DNA of 64,000 nt, from contig JALHRL010000008.1 of assembly GCA_022841465.1 (NCBI GenBank), forward strand, positions 62,001 through 126,000, in the 5' to 3' direction. The notes beneath the pieces were generated by a model. That model made no database searches. It had not been told where the DNA came from and saw only the letters and a program-made list of their open reading frames with translations. The translations under genes and the position numbers were made by a program. The DNA comes from Bacteroidia bacterium (GTDB taxonomy: Bacteria; Bacteroidota; Bacteroidia; B-17B0; Aurantibacillaceae). Shown here one piece after another: positions 21,248 through 32,373 of this stretch. Within the stretch, counting starts at the first letter, position 1. The number at the start of each line of letters is the position of its first letter.

Positions 21248-22577
21248 ATGGACAAATTGAAAGAAAAATTTAAAGGAAAAGCTGAAGTTTTATCAGCTGA
21301 AATAAAAGATATAATTAAAAACCATGGCGATTTAAAACTTGGTGAGATTACTGTAGCCCAGGTGTACCAAGGTATGCGCGGAATGGTAGGAATGGTAACC
21401 GAAACATCTCGCCTAGACCCGGAAGAAGGGATTCGTTTTTCGTGGATACACAATTCCTGAGTTGCGTAAACAACTACCAAAAGCGCCGGGAGGTACAGAA
21501 CCATTACCTGAAGGAATTTTTTATTTGATGTTGGTTGGCGAATTGCCAACGCAAGATGACGTTACATTTATTACAACAGAGTGGACAAAACGTAACAATG
21601 TTCCTAAACATGTTTTTGATGTTATAGAAAAACTCCCTCCTGATACACACCCTATGACTCAGTTTGTAATTGGCGTTATGGCCATGCAAACAGAAAGTGT
21701 ATTTGCTAAAGCATACGCAAAAGGGATTAATAAAAAAGAATATTGGGATTATGTGTACGAAGATTCAATGAATTTAATTGCACGCTTACCTCGTATTGCA
21801 GCGTATATCTATCGCCGTAAATACAAAGGAGGCGTACATATTGAACCGGATCATAAATTAGATTGGGCCGCAAACTTTGCGCACATGTTGGGCTACGAAG
21901 CCTTTGATATGAAACGATTAATGCGTTTGTATTTAACCATACATGTTGACCACGAAGGTGGAAACGTTTCTGCGCACACTACCCATTTAGTAGGCTCTGC
22001 TTTAAGCGATCCTTACTTGGCTTTTGCAGCAGGAATGAATGGGCTTGCAGGTCCGTTGCATGGCTTAGCAAATCAAGAAGTTTTAGGCTGGATAATGGAA
22101 TTAAAAGAAAGCTTAGGCGGTGGTTTACCAACAAAAGAACAAATTGCTGAATACATTAAAAAAACCTTAACAGAAGGTAAGGTTGTGCCGGGTTACGGAC
22201 ACGCAGTTTTACGTAAAACAGACCCTCGTTTTACTGCACAACAAGATTTTTATAAAACATACATTAAACACGATGATATTTGCGAAATAGTGCAAATGGT
22301 TTACGAAGTTGCGCCCCCTATTTTAGAAGGAACAGGTAAAATTAAAAACCCATGGCCAAATGTTGATGCACATTCAGGAGCTTTATTAGTTCACTACGGA
22401 ATGCATGAATATGATTTCTACACTGTTTTATTCGGAGTTAGTCGCGCACTTGGTGTATTAGCAAGTTTAATTTGGGACAGAGCAACCGGTTCTCCTATAG
22501 AAAGGCCGGGTTCTGTAACCACAGAAAATATAAAAGCAAAAATTAAAGCAGCTCAAGAGGCAGCAAAAAAGGCTTAA
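21248..22577 (+). CDS. Citrate synthase (eukaryotic-like type), interrupted by a +1 frameshift at the T-run 21436-21440
   Basis: ORF 21248-21460 ([14 protein letters not shown]...DPEEGIRF) continues in another frame as [25 protein letters not shown]... (21462-22577) if one T is removed. Confidence 0.92.
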
Positions 22578-22592
22578 TTATTATGTACAATT

Positions 22593-22625
22593 AAAAACCT
22601 GTTTCAAATGAAACAGGTTTTTTTA
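22593..22625 (+). terminator. Rho-independent terminator after citrate synthase
   Basis: aaaacctgtttcaaatgaaacaggttttttta. Confidence 0.9.
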
Positions 22626-22750
22626 TTTCCAATAATTTAAAAGAGTTGAATTAGTTTTTTTAGTGGTCTTTTAGGATAGTTTAAAAAACGTTTTTAATGC
22701 TCATAATTATTTATTTGAACAAAACTTATTTTCTTAAGGGCATTATAACA

Positions 22751-22783
22751 AAAAAGCCCCGCAAATTTTGCGGGGCTTTAAAA
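22751..22783 (-). terminator. Rho-independent terminator
   Basis: aaaaagccccgcaaattttgcggggcttt downstream of the minus-strand 22801 gene. Confidence 0.88.
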
Positions 22784-22800
22784 TTAATTTAACTAGATAA

Positions 22801-23757
22801 TTAGTTTGCAGTCCAGTTATTATAGAACATGTTTACAGCATTTCTAACTTCATTACTAAAAATACTGAATTGGGTATTGGTTTCTTGGTTAAACACACCG
22901 CTTGGTCCGCTAATTAAAGCACCATTAGTTGAATTAATAACCTGGAAAGTATCACGGTTTGTGTTAAAATCAGCAACCCATAAAGAAGCAGTTTGACCAA
23001 ATCCAGGAGTACCACTGTTTACTGTAGGGATACCTGTGAATGTGTATTTACCACTTGCATCAGTTGCAGCAGTATACGTTTTTGGAGCCAATGTTGTAGG
23101 ATCTTTATCAAAGCTCATGTATACTGTTTGACCAGCTGGCACAGCTACGTTTGTAAATCCACCAATTGTAATAACAGTACCGGTAGTAACCTTTAAAGGT
23201 AATTCGTAACCAACTGAACCAGTAATTACAGCAGAACCAACAATAATATTGTTAGGGTTAGAGCTTAAATTAGATGCAGTAAAATCACGATCAAAAGTTC
23301 TAGTTTGACCCATTGTTAAGGTAATGTTTGTAGAATTACCAAAATAATTTGCGTATAAACCAGTTTTTGTAACATTATTAATTAAAGTATCTAATGTACC
23401 GGTAAATCCATCAATGGTAACGTTAGCAGTTACACCAGTAGCATTCGTTTTTACGTTAATTGAATAGTTACCATTTGCATCAGTAACAGCTGAGTAAACA
23501 TCTGCACCTTGAGCAATTGAATTAGGATATAATTGACTTTTGTTAACTTTTACAGTAACATTTACACCTGCAGCAGGAATACGGTTAGTGTTAATCCATC
23601 CACCAGTTGTATTTGGAGTAATAATATTTTTTGTACAAGTACCTCTTAAAATGGTTGAACCTGTAACATCAGTTGCTTCAAAATCAACTGTTTTTTCTTT
23701 CTTACATGCGGTAAACAATAAACCAGTAAGAGATAGAGCTAATAACGACTTTTTCAT
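22801..23757 (-). CDS. Lipoprotein with carboxypeptidase-regulatory-like repeats
   Basis: LTGLLFTACKKE lipobox; SAVTDANGNYSINVKT and AATDASGKYTFTGIPT repeats. Confidence 0.7.
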   Translation of the reverse strand: MKKSLLALSLTGLLFTACKKEKTVDFEATDVTGSTILRGTCTKNIITPNTTGGWINTNRIPAAGVNVTVKVNKSQLYPNSIAQGADVYSAVTDANGNYSINVKTNATGVTANVTIDGFTGTLDTLINNVTKTGLYANYFGNSTNITLTMGQTRTFDRDFTASNLSSNPNNIIVGSAVITGSVGYELPLKVTTGTVITIGGFTNVAVPAGQTVYMSFDKDPTTLAPKTYTAATDASGKYTFTGIPTVNSGTPGFGQTASLWVADFNTNRDTFQVINSTNGALISGPSGVFNQETNTQFSIFSNEVRNAVNMFYNNWTAN

Positions 23758-23807
23758 GTTTTTTATATTTAATTGTTATTTATTTTATTTATTTATGGGT
23801 TAATTAA

Positions 23808-24854
23808 TTAAAAGTGGAATAAAACTGTAATTGCACCTGCACCACCACTTAAAGCAGTGTTTCCACCTAAGGTGTTATTCATTGAGAAAATACTACCGCT
23901 GTTGTTATCTACAGAAAAACCTTTAGTTTTTTCAGAGTTATCTTGGTTTACTTCTTCAATTAATACGGTAGGACCATTTTGACCATTTACAAACACTTCT
24001 TGAGTTGATTTAAATCCTCTTCTGGTTGCAATTGACCATCCCCAACCATATTCAGCTGCAACTGAAATTTTCGAGAAAACAAAATATTCAATTCCTATAA
24101 ATCCTCTTAATCCAAAACGGAAAGTTCCTCTTTCTTTTGTATCAAGATTTCTTACTGTTCTTGCATTTGTAGGCCCTTGAATTGCAGTTGAAAATGCGTT
24201 AAAGTTAGTAGTGTACTCTACGTTATACACATCAGAAAAAGCGTTACCATAAGTAACATTTTGTTTTGAATGTGTAATACCAAAACCTACTTCGCCACCG
24301 TAAAATCCTTGTAAACGGCGATATCCTCTTCTCATTTCGTAACCGGCAGAAATAGTAATATTGCTTTTGTTATACTTTAATTTATCTTCTACACGAATTA
24401 ATGATGCAGCCTGCATATCTTCAGTAGTTCCTAAAGATGCTTGATACATAACTTCGGCATTTTGTACACGATTAGTCATAGAACCTGACAAAGTATTAAT
24501 ACCAACACGAGCTCTAATAGCTGTTTTAGCATCTAAAAAATACTTTCCTACAATTTGGTTGTTTGATGCTTGCACAAACTGGTTAGTTGGAGCAGCAACG
24601 TTAACAGCATTTGGCGCACTGTTGCCCATAATGCTTACGTAGCGCAATGAGTTAAATACAAGATCTAACATTGGAATTGCATTAAACCCAAGAGCAATAT
24701 CACCTTTTTTAGGTAATATTTCATGGCCTTTTCTGTTTAAAACCTTGTCCGGACACGGAAACTCCGTGCATTGATCGCCGCTGGAATTTTTATCCTGAGC
24801 GTAAGTCAACATTGTTGAAAACAATGTTGCTGCAATTAGAACTTTTTTCTTCAT
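23808..24854 (-). CDS. Putative outer-membrane protein, unknown function
   Basis: Signal peptide ending YAQ; beta-rich; C-terminal AITVLFHF. Confidence 0.6.
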   Translation of the reverse strand: MKKKVLIAATLFSTMLTYAQDKNSSGDQCTEFPCPDKVLNRKGHEILPKKGDIALGFNAIPMLDLVFNSLRYVSIMGNSAPNAVNVAAPTNQFVQASNNQIVGKYFLDAKTAIRARVGINTLSGSMTNRVQNAEVMYQASLGTTEDMQAASLIRVEDKLKYNKSNITISAGYEMRRGYRRLQGFYGGEVGFGITHSKQNVTYGNAFSDVYNVEYTTNFNAFSTAIQGPTNARTVRNLDTKERGTFRFGLRGFIGIEYFVFSKISVAAEYGWGWSIATRRGFKSTQEVFVNGQNGPTVLIEEVNQDNSEKTKGFSVDNNSGSIFSMNNTLGGNTALSGGAGAITVLFHF

Positions 24855-25066
24855 TTTTATTTATTTTGGTTTAGTTAAATCTATTTAGAAAAATCAATTA
24901 TTTGTTAAGTTAATTTTTCGTTCGGCAAATATAGGAATCCTAAAGCAGACTGCAAAAAGTAAAAAGCGATTCATCGTTAAGTTTTTAAATTTAATGTGTT
25001 AAAAACATCAATTATTGATAAAAATGGGCGATTTTGATAAAAATCATAAATATTGGAAGTAAGTTC

Positions 25067-25912
25067 TTAGTTTTTAAAGAAACGTAATAGAGTAGCTAAT
25101 TTTTCTTTTAATTCAGTACGAGGCACTATTTTATCTAAAAAACCGTGTTCTAATACAAATTCAGCTGTTTGAAATCCTTTAGGTAAATCTTTTCCTATTG
25201 TTTCCTTAACTACCCTTGGTCCTGCAAATCCAATTAAACTATTAGGTTCTGCAATATTTAAATCTCCAAGCATTGCGTAACTGGCTGTAACCCCACCGGT
25301 AGTAGGATCGGTTAATAAAGAAATATATGGTATATTGTTTTGCGCTAACTGACTTAACTTGGCAGAGGTTTTAGCCATTTGCATTAAAGAAAAAGCAGCT
25401 TCCATCATTCGTGCCCCACCACTTTTTGATATTATTAATAAAGGAGATTTTGTTTTAAGACAAAAATCAATTGAACGTGCTATTTTTTCTCCAACCACAC
25501 TGCCCATACTTCCTCCAATAAAATTAAAATCCATGCAGCACACCACCAAATCATGGCCATTTACTTTTCCGTAAGCACTGCGTAAAGCATCCTTTAAGCC
25601 GGTTTTATTAACAGTTTCAGTTAGTCGTGAGGTGTACTTTTTAGTATCGGTAAATTCAAGGGGGTCTCCGCTAACAAGATTTTCATGTAACTCGGTAAAT
25701 TGGTTATTATCAAAAATAATTTCGAAATATTCTCTACTTCCAATGCGTTCATGATGTCCACAATCTAAACATACATATTTGTTTCCTGTATGATCTTGTG
25801 CAGTATGTATTTTTTTACAAGCAGGGCATTTATACCAAAGCCCTTCCGGCGTTTCCTTTTTTTCTGTTGTACTTGTGGTAATCCCTTCTTTTAATCTTTT
25901 AAACCAACCCAT
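25067..25912 (-). CDS. accD: Acetyl-CoA carboxylase carboxyltransferase subunit beta
   Basis: Zn ribbon [57 protein letters not shown]. Confidence 0.96.
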   Translation of the reverse strand: MGWFKRLKEGITTSTTEKKETPEGLWYKCPACKKIHTAQDHTGNKYVCLDCGHHERIGSREYFEIIFDNNQFTELHENLVSGDPLEFTDTKKYTSRLTETVNKTGLKDALRSAYGKVNGHDLVVCCMDFNFIGGSMGSVVGEKIARSIDFCLKTKSPLLIISKSGGARMMEAAFSLMQMAKTSAKLSQLAQNNIPYISLLTDPTTGGVTASYAMLGDLNIAEPNSLIGFAGPRVVKETIGKDLPKGFQTAEFVLEHGFLDKIVPRTELKEKLATLLRFFKN

Positions 25913-25973
25913 GTTTTTAAATATAAATTATGAACTATGAATGCTGAATAAACACTCGTAATTGTAAACATTT

Positions 25974-27026
25974 TTAAGCTATTGTAATTGTTTTGTCTAA
26001 ATAAACATCTTGAATTGCATTTAATAAAGCAACCCCTTCATTCATTGGTTTTTGAAAAGCTTTACGACCGCTTATTAAACCTTGCCCACCCGCACGTTTG
26101 TTAATTACGGCAGTTTCAATTGCTTCAGCTAAATCACTGGCACCTTTACTTTCTCCACCACTGTTAATTAACCCCATACGGCCCATATAACAATTTGCTA
26201 CCTGATAACGACACAAATCGATTGGATGTTCGGAAGAAAGTTCTGAATAAACTTTTGCGTGAGTTTTACCAAAATTTAAGGCAGTATAACCGCCATTTTT
26301 ATCTGATAATTTTTGTTTTATAATATCTGCTTGAATAGTAACTCCTAAATGATTTGCTTGCGAAGATAAATCAGCAGCGGTATGGTAATCAACACCATCT
26401 TTTTTAAATGCATTATTACGCGTATAGCACCACAAAATAGTTGCCATACCCAGTTCATGGGCCATTTCAAATGCTTTGGCTACCTCAACAATTTGACGAG
26501 ATGATTCCGGTGAACCAAAATATATAGTAGCACCAACAGCAACGGCGCCCATATTCCAAGCTTCCTTTACAGTACCAAACATAATTTGATCGAACTTGTT
26601 TGGATAGCTTAAAAATTCATTATGGTTGATTTTTACAATAAATGGAATTTTGTGTGCATATTTTCTGGAAACAGAAGCAAGAACGCCATAAGTTGAAGCA
26701 ACAGCATTACAACCACCCTCAATTGCTAACTTAACTATGTTTTCACTATCAAAATAAATTGGATTTGGTGCAAAAGAAGCTCCTGCACTGTGTTCAATTC
26801 CTTGATCTACCGGTAAAATGCTCATGTATCCGGTGTTTGACAAGCGGCCGTGGTTATACAACTGACTTAAACTTCTTAACACTTGCGGATTTCTGTTTGA
26901 ACCAATAAAAATTCTTTCTACAAAATCTGAACCCGGTAAATGAATAGAATCCTTTGAAATAGTTTTACACGTATGATTTAATAAACCTTCGGCTTTGGCA
27001 CCTAAAATTTCTTTTGTTTTAGACAT
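25974..27026 (-). CDS. fbaB: Class I fructose-bisphosphate aldolase (DhnA/FbaB type)
   Basis: [66 protein letters not shown]; start set to MSKTKEILG. Confidence 0.92.
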   Translation of the reverse strand: MSKTKEILGAKAEGLLNHTCKTISKDSIHLPGSDFVERIFIGSNRNPQVLRSLSQLYNHGRLSNTGYMSILPVDQGIEHSAGASFAPNPIYFDSENIVKLAIEGGCNAVASTYGVLASVSRKYAHKIPFIVKINHNEFLSYPNKFDQIMFGTVKEAWNMGAVAVGATIYFGSPESSRQIVEVAKAFEMAHELGMATILWCYTRNNAFKKDGVDYHTAADLSSQANHLGVTIQADIIKQKLSDKNGGYTALNFGKTHAKVYSELSSEHPIDLCRYQVANCYMGRMGLINSGGESKGASDLAEAIETAVINKRAGGQGLISGRKAFQKPMNEGVALLNAIQDVYLDKTITIA

Positions 27027-27059
27027 GTTTTCTTTACTTTTTTGCGGGTACAAATATAA

Positions 27060-27094
27060 TAAAAAACCCTCATAAAACTTGTGTTTTAGAGGGT
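27060..27094 (-). terminator. Rho-independent terminator after the SiaC-like gene
   Basis: minus strand ACCCTCTAAAACACAAGTTTTATGAGGGTTTTTTATT. Confidence 0.85.
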
Positions 27095-27119
27095 AAATTA
27101 TTGTTTAATTTGGTTGGTA

Positions 27120-27500
27120 TTATTCGTTAACCATAACCATTTTAAAAGGTACATTAATGATTGCTTGGTAATCTTCACCTGCTTCTAACATATCTTCATC
27201 ATCTTCTTCGTAATGCCAGTTAATAGTAACTGCACTTCCTCCTTTGTGTATGCTTTCTAATTTCTTGAAAACATCTAATATACATTTAGAAGAAGATGTG
27301 TTGAAATACTCCAACTGTACATTAACAGTGGTTGCAGGCTTAGATGCAGTAGAATATTTATCTAAAGCATCTACCAATGGCTTATAAAATTCAATAGAAT
27401 TTTCAGGAATAGAACGCCCTTTAATTTCTAATACACCACCTTGTAAATCAAAAGTAATTGACGGGGTTTTTGGCGATCCTTCTATTTTGTAATTATCCAT
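27120..27500 (-). CDS. DUF1987 / SiaC-family regulatory phosphoprotein
   Basis: MDNYKIEGSPKTPSITFDLQGGVLEIKGRSIPENSIEFYKPL and LEYFNTSSSKCILDVFKKLE. Confidence 0.88.
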   Translation of the reverse strand: MDNYKIEGSPKTPSITFDLQGGVLEIKGRSIPENSIEFYKPLVDALDKYSTASKPATTVNVQLEYFNTSSSKCILDVFKKLESIHKGGSAVTINWHYEEDDEDMLEAGEDYQAIINVPFKMVMVNE

Positions 27501-27509
27501 AATATAAAT

Positions 27510-28058
27510 TTAGTTTTGTTGTGATACTTTAATATTGAGTGTAAAGAAAGATATTTTATCATTAATTTCCAAAAAATTATAATCTATTTTTTCACCTGTT
27601 TTTCTGGCAATATCTATCATCCCTAATCCACCGCCACCTTTAAGCGACATTTCACCATTATTTAGAACCTCTTTGTAATAAACTTTTAGTTCTTCTTTAT
27701 TCATGGAGTTAACCTTATCTAAACGATTTTTTAACCCGCTTATGTTCTCATTTAAAATGTAATTTCCTGTAAAAATTGTATACAAACTTTCCAGTTTACC
27801 AATCATAAAAATGGCAGATTTCAGTTTGTCTCTTCTGGCCTCCGGAACTTCGTCCATGTGGTGATACAAATTTTGAAGACACTCCACTAAAACGTTGTAT
27901 ACCTTTTTCTTCATTTTAGGCTCTTCTTGGAAATCATCCATTTTGTTCTCCATAATTTGAAGTATTGATGTAAGTAAATCAGAGGTTACTTCACCTTTAA
28001 ATGAAAGCAAAATATTATTTCGCTCCATTTTTTCATATATTTCAAATACTTCTTTCAT
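27510..28058 (-). CDS. SiaB-family protein kinase (GHKL-like)
   Basis: VECLQNLYHHMDE N-box-like motif, GGGGLGMIDIARKTGEKIDY; adjacent to the SiaC-like gene. Confidence 0.85.
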   Translation of the reverse strand: MKEVFEIYEKMERNNILLSFKGEVTSDLLTSILQIMENKMDDFQEEPKMKKKVYNVLVECLQNLYHHMDEVPEARRDKLKSAIFMIGKLESLYTIFTGNYILNENISGLKNRLDKVNSMNKEELKVYYKEVLNNGEMSLKGGGGLGMIDIARKTGEKIDYNFLEINDKISFFTLNIKVSQQN

Positions 28059-28079
28059 CCGTTAGCCTATGGGCTTAAT

Positions 28080-28970
28080 TTATTTTAATTTAAACGGTAC
28101 GGTGTTTCCATTTACAGAAAAAGTTGCGTCATCGTCACAAGCATCAACGCCTGTACCGCTTGTAAAATCAACTGTTCTTGTTTTAAATCCTTCAGGGGTT
28201 AATTCCATTTTACCAAATGATATAAACTGGCAATTGTCTCTTTTAACTAAAGGAGTAGCAGCATCCACATTTACGTTAAATTTACGACCCTGACGGTTTG
28301 TACCGTTTGATTGGCCCCAAACTTTAATTAGATTATTTGCAACACTGTATTCATGGCGAATAGTTCTGTTTGTTTCGTAATAGGTAGTCCAGCTTCCACC
28401 TGATCCAACACATTTTCCTTTGTAAATTCTAAAGTTAAATTGTCTCACATCATTAACGGTATCGTTTATTTCTGTTTTCACTACAATACTATCACATTCA
28501 TAGGTAATCATTTTATTAGGATCAACATTAGCTGCTTTGCAGTTCAGCATTCGAATCCGCATTTTACTTCCAACACTTTTAGGGCGGCCAAACATTGTAA
28601 TTTGCAAATGACCTTGTCGCATTTTGCCATCTGGTACCGGATTACATGTAGGATTGCTCATTGCCATTGTATAAGTTGGGGGAACTGGATTATTAACAGG
28701 GTCATCAAAATATAAAGTACTCCCTGAAACTAAGACTAGTGTATCACAAGGAAGAGCAGCAGTTTTATTAGCATCTGCCCCTGTACCTTTTGTTTTAATT
28801 GCATGTGAATTTACAACAGGAACAACTCCCATAAATTCTTGTTCAGCAACAGCATTATCAATAACAGATTGAGTTTCGTTATCTACTTCTACGGTTTCTT
28901 TTTTACGACAAGATGTAGCAGTAATTAAAACAACTGCTACCAAGGGTAATATTAATTTAAATGTTTTCAT
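28080..28970 (-). CDS. Lipoprotein of unknown function
   Basis: MKTFKLILPLVAVVLITATSCRKKETVEV lipobox; start set to the internal Met. Confidence 0.7.
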   Translation of the reverse strand: MKTFKLILPLVAVVLITATSCRKKETVEVDNETQSVIDNAVAEQEFMGVVPVVNSHAIKTKGTGADANKTAALPCDTLVLVSGSTLYFDDPVNNPVPPTYTMAMSNPTCNPVPDGKMRQGHLQITMFGRPKSVGSKMRIRMLNCKAANVDPNKMITYECDSIVVKTEINDTVNDVRQFNFRIYKGKCVGSGGSWTTYYETNRTIRHEYSVANNLIKVWGQSNGTNRQGRKFNVNVDAATPLVKRDNCQFISFGKMELTPEGFKTRTVDFTSGTGVDACDDDATFSVNGNTVPFKLK

Positions 28971-29041
28971 ATTTATTTTGTTTAGAGTAATTAACGTTAT
29001 AACTTCTAATTTCAAATATACACAAAAATATACCTTTTTTT

Positions 29042-32000
29042 TTATAATGCAATACCTACCACTAAAACATCATCAATTTGTTCATGTTCATTTCTCCAAT
29101 CTTCAAAGTTCTTATTTAACAATTCGCGCTGTTCATGAGGGTCTTTTAGATGTATTTCGGTTAATAAATCATGATACCTTCTAACCATAAACTTTTTACC
29201 ATTACCTCCCCCAAACTGATCGGCATAACCATCGGAAGACATATAAACCATACATGGTTTGTTAATTTTAAGGGTTTTAAATGTAAATTCACGTTTAATT
29301 TCTAATTGAGCACCACCAATTGGGTATTTATTACCATCTACTTTTTCAAACTCCCCATCATTGCTAATAATAACAATTGGCCTGTTGGCTCCTGCCCATA
29401 AATATTCTTTTGTAGTATCATTAATAGCAATAATAGAAACATCCATTCCATCGTTTGTATTCACCTCATTGTTCCCCTGCCTAAGAGATTCTTGTACGCC
29501 TTTATGCAAATTATTTAAAATATCTGCAGGGTTTGTAATACCTTTTTCTAAAATTATTTGGTGCATTAAATTATGACCAATCATACTCATAAATGCGCCT
29601 GGTACACCATGTCCGGTACAATCAACAACAGCAAAAATTTTCCAGCCATTTTTCTCACCAAACCAATAAAAATCTCCACTTACAATATCTTTAGGTTTGT
29701 AAAGAATAAACGATTTTGGCAAACGATTAAAAATATTGTCTTTTGATGGTAAAATTGCTTCCTGAATACGTTTAGCATATTCTATACTACTTGTTATATC
29801 TCTATTTTTTTCTGCCAGCTCTTTCGTTCTTTCTGCCACTTTGTTTTCTAATATTTTGTTTTCGTTTTTAATTTGCCTGGTTCGCCATTGCGTAAAAAGA
29901 ATTACAGCCGTTGTTCCGAAAATAAAAACTAATACATAAAACCAAGTTGTTTTCCAAAACGGTGGTACAATAGTAATATGTAATTCGTAAGGTACTTCGT
30001 TCCAAACACCATCGCTATTGCTTGCTTTTACTTTTAAAATATATTCTTTACCTGGTAATTCTGTATAGGAAATAAATCGGATATTGCTTGGTTCTGACCA
30101 ATCTTCATCATACCCTTCTAACTTAAAACTGTACTTATTTTTCTCAGGATCTATAAAATCTAAAGCGGCCACTTCTAACTGAAAATAATTTTCTCTCCAG
30201 GTTAAATTTAATTTTCTTTTATAAATAATATTGGTGTCTAACAGAACATCTTTACCCGAACGTAACATGGCTGTTATATATACAGGGGGTACATTTAAGT
30301 TGTCTTTAATTTGACTGGGCCTGAAAATATTATATCCATTGGCACCTCCAAACAACATGTTTCCATGCTCAGAAGCACTTGCAGCACCAATATTGTGCTC
30401 CATATTAAGCAAACCATCTTTAATACTGTAATTTTTAAAATTTGGTTTGGTAGATTGTACTGGATTAAACGAGGTTATTCCTTTATTGGTACTCATCCAC
30501 ATATTGCCTATACTATCTTTTAAAATTGAATAAATAAAAGCGTTTGCTAAACCATCTGTTTCGTAAAAACTTTTAAAATTCTTACCGTCATAAAAAGTTA
30601 AACCATTATTGGTTCCGAACCAATAAAACCCATTATTATCCTGATTCATGGCGTAAACTACATCAGAGCTTATGCTAGGCTCAGTTAAAGAGCTTGAATA
30701 ATGCTTTACTATTTTTAGTTTATTATCGGTTTTCTTTAAATCCTCAATATGGTAAATACCACCACCATCTGTAAGAATCCAAACACTTCGATCTTTATCA
30801 ACAAACAAGTTGGTTAAGTTTAAACTTTCTAAGCCCTCTGCCTCTTTATATTGTAAAATGGAATTGTCTTTTAAATTCAACTTAAATAAACCGTCACCAA
30901 AAGCAGCTATTAATATATAATCATTGTTTTTTACAATAGATAAAATGGTTCCGCCATTTTCATTGGAAAGAAAAGAAGTTGTTTTTCCTGTAGAGGCGTC
31001 ATATCGTTTTAATCCATTACCATAAGTACCAAACCAATATATGTTTGCATTTTCCTGGTAAACACTTAACGCATCAAAATTTCCTATTATTTTATTGTAA
31101 TTTACAGCCTGATTGCCTTTGTAAGGAATCATTAGAAGTTGACGATCACCTGATAGCCATACATTTTTTTGTTTGTCCTCAAAAGTTAAATAAAGATTTT
31201 TAAATTTATTTGTTCTGTACTTAGCACTACTATTAAATTTAAGTGAGCTTTTAAAAGAAACGTTTACACCGCCCCTGTAAGAACCTAGCCACACATTTTG
31301 ATTTTTATCAAAGGTTATGCATCTAATTTTATCATCGCTTAATGAATTAACATTTTCACTGTTTTTTATATATACCGCAGTGTCTTCATTTAATATATTA
31401 TAAACTATAAACCCGCTTTCTGTACCACAGTACATATTATTATTCCTGATTCTTATATCTTTTATATAATTTCTATCATTATTGTTTACTTTGAACTTCT
31501 TTTGTTTCTCAATTTCAAAACTCAATGGATCTACTCTATAAATACCAAAACCATTAGTAGCTAAATAAATTTTACCGGCATACATTTCAATTTTATTGAT
31601 TGATTCTAATCCAATTAACCCTTCAGAAACTCTATCTTCATCTGTAAAAGTTACTCGCGATATTTTTTCGTTTTTTTGCTGGAAAACCCACAACCCTTTT
31701 TTTGAAGTCGCTAAAAAAAGGTTATCATTAAATACCAAAATATCAGTAATCGCTACGCCTTCTTCAATATTAAATTTAAAATGTTTAAACTTTCTGGTAC
31801 TTAAATTATAAAGCGCAAAACCATTGTTAGTGCCTACAACAATTTCATTCTCGTTAATTTGTTGAATAACATTGATGTTGTTTTCTTTCGAGTTTAAATC
31901 TTTATTGTTTACAAATAATCGCAAAATACTATCGTTCTCCAGATTTAAAACATTTAAACCATAAGGCGTGCCTACCAATAAAATATTGTTCTTAGTCTCT

Positions 32001-32266
32001 AAAACACAATTTATATCAGAATAAGAAAGTGAATTTTTATTATTGGGTTCGTTTTTATAAATTTTAATGTGATAGCCGTCGTAACGGTTTAAGCCTTCCT
32101 GAGTTCCAAACCACATAAACCCTTTACTGTCCTGATAAATACAGTTAACTAAATTGGTAGATAAGCCCTCATCGCTGGTAATATGCCTAAACACAAAGTT
32201 TTGTGCAATTAAGCTACTACTTAAAAAAGTGGCAAGAACATAAAGTATGCGAAAAACAGATTTCAA
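29042..32266 (-). CDS. Propeller-type sensor (reg_prop + Y_Y_Y) with TM helix, coiled coil and SpoIIE/PP2C phosphatase domain
   Basis: Repeats such as IYQDSKGFMWFGTQEGLNRYDG; TM TWFYVLVFIFGTTAVILFTQW; SpoIIE KDIVSGDFYWFGEKNGWKIFAVVDCTGHGVPGAFMSMIG. Confidence 0.93.
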   Translation of the reverse strand: MKSVFRILYVLATFLSSSLIAQNFVFRHITSDEGLSTNLVNCIYQDSKGFMWFGTQEGLNRYDGYHIKIYKNEPNNKNSLSYSDINCVLETKNNILLVGTPYGLNVLNLENDSILRLFVNNKDLNSKENNINVIQQINENEIVVGTNNGFALYNLSTRKFKHFKFNIEEGVAITDILVFNDNLFLATSKKGLWVFQQKNEKISRVTFTDEDRVSEGLIGLESINKIEMYAGKIYLATNGFGIYRVDPLSFEIEKQKKFKVNNNDRNYIKDIRIRNNNMYCGTESGFIVYNILNEDTAVYIKNSENVNSLSDDKIRCITFDKNQNVWLGSYRGGVNVSFKSSLKFNSSAKYRTNKFKNLYLTFEDKQKNVWLSGDRQLLMIPYKGNQAVNYNKIIGNFDALSVYQENANIYWFGTYGNGLKRYDASTGKTTSFLSNENGGTILSIVKNNDYILIAAFGDGLFKLNLKDNSILQYKEAEGLESLNLTNLFVDKDRSVWILTDGGGIYHIEDLKKTDNKLKIVKHYSSSLTEPSISSDVVYAMNQDNNGFYWFGTNNGLTFYDGKNFKSFYETDGLANAFIYSILKDSIGNMWMSTNKGITSFNPVQSTKPNFKNYSIKDGLLNMEHNIGAASASEHGNMLFGGANGYNIFRPSQIKDNLNVPPVYITAMLRSGKDVLLDTNIIYKRKLNLTWRENYFQLEVAALDFIDPEKNKYSFKLEGYDEDWSEPSNIRFISYTELPGKEYILKVKASNSDGVWNEVPYELHITIVPPFWKTTWFYVLVFIFGTTAVILFTQWRTRQIKNENKILENKVAERTKELAEKNRDITSSIEYAKRIQEAILPSKDNIFNRLPKSFILYKPKDIVSGDFYWFGEKNGWKIFAVVDCTGHGVPGAFMSMIGHNLMHQIILEKGITNPADILNNLHKGVQESLRQGNNEVNTNDGMDVSIIAINDTTKEYLWAGANRPIVIISNDGEFEKVDGNKYPIGGAQLEIKREFTFKTLKINKPCMVYMSSDGYADQFGGGNGKKFMVRRYHDLLTEIHLKDPHEQRELLNKNFEDWRNEHEQIDDVLVVGIAL

Positions 32267-32373
32267 GGTTTAAACATTTAAAATTACAATTTTTTAATTA
32301 ATGATAAAGAGTTTATTTTTACAAAGTACATTATTTTTACTAACTCACTTTATTTATATTTATTTAAACCTAA

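Noticed and set aside
21436-21440. Programmed frameshifting in citrate synthase
   Set aside because: A T5 run alone without stimulatory structure or known precedent; error or mutation is simpler, so not claimed.
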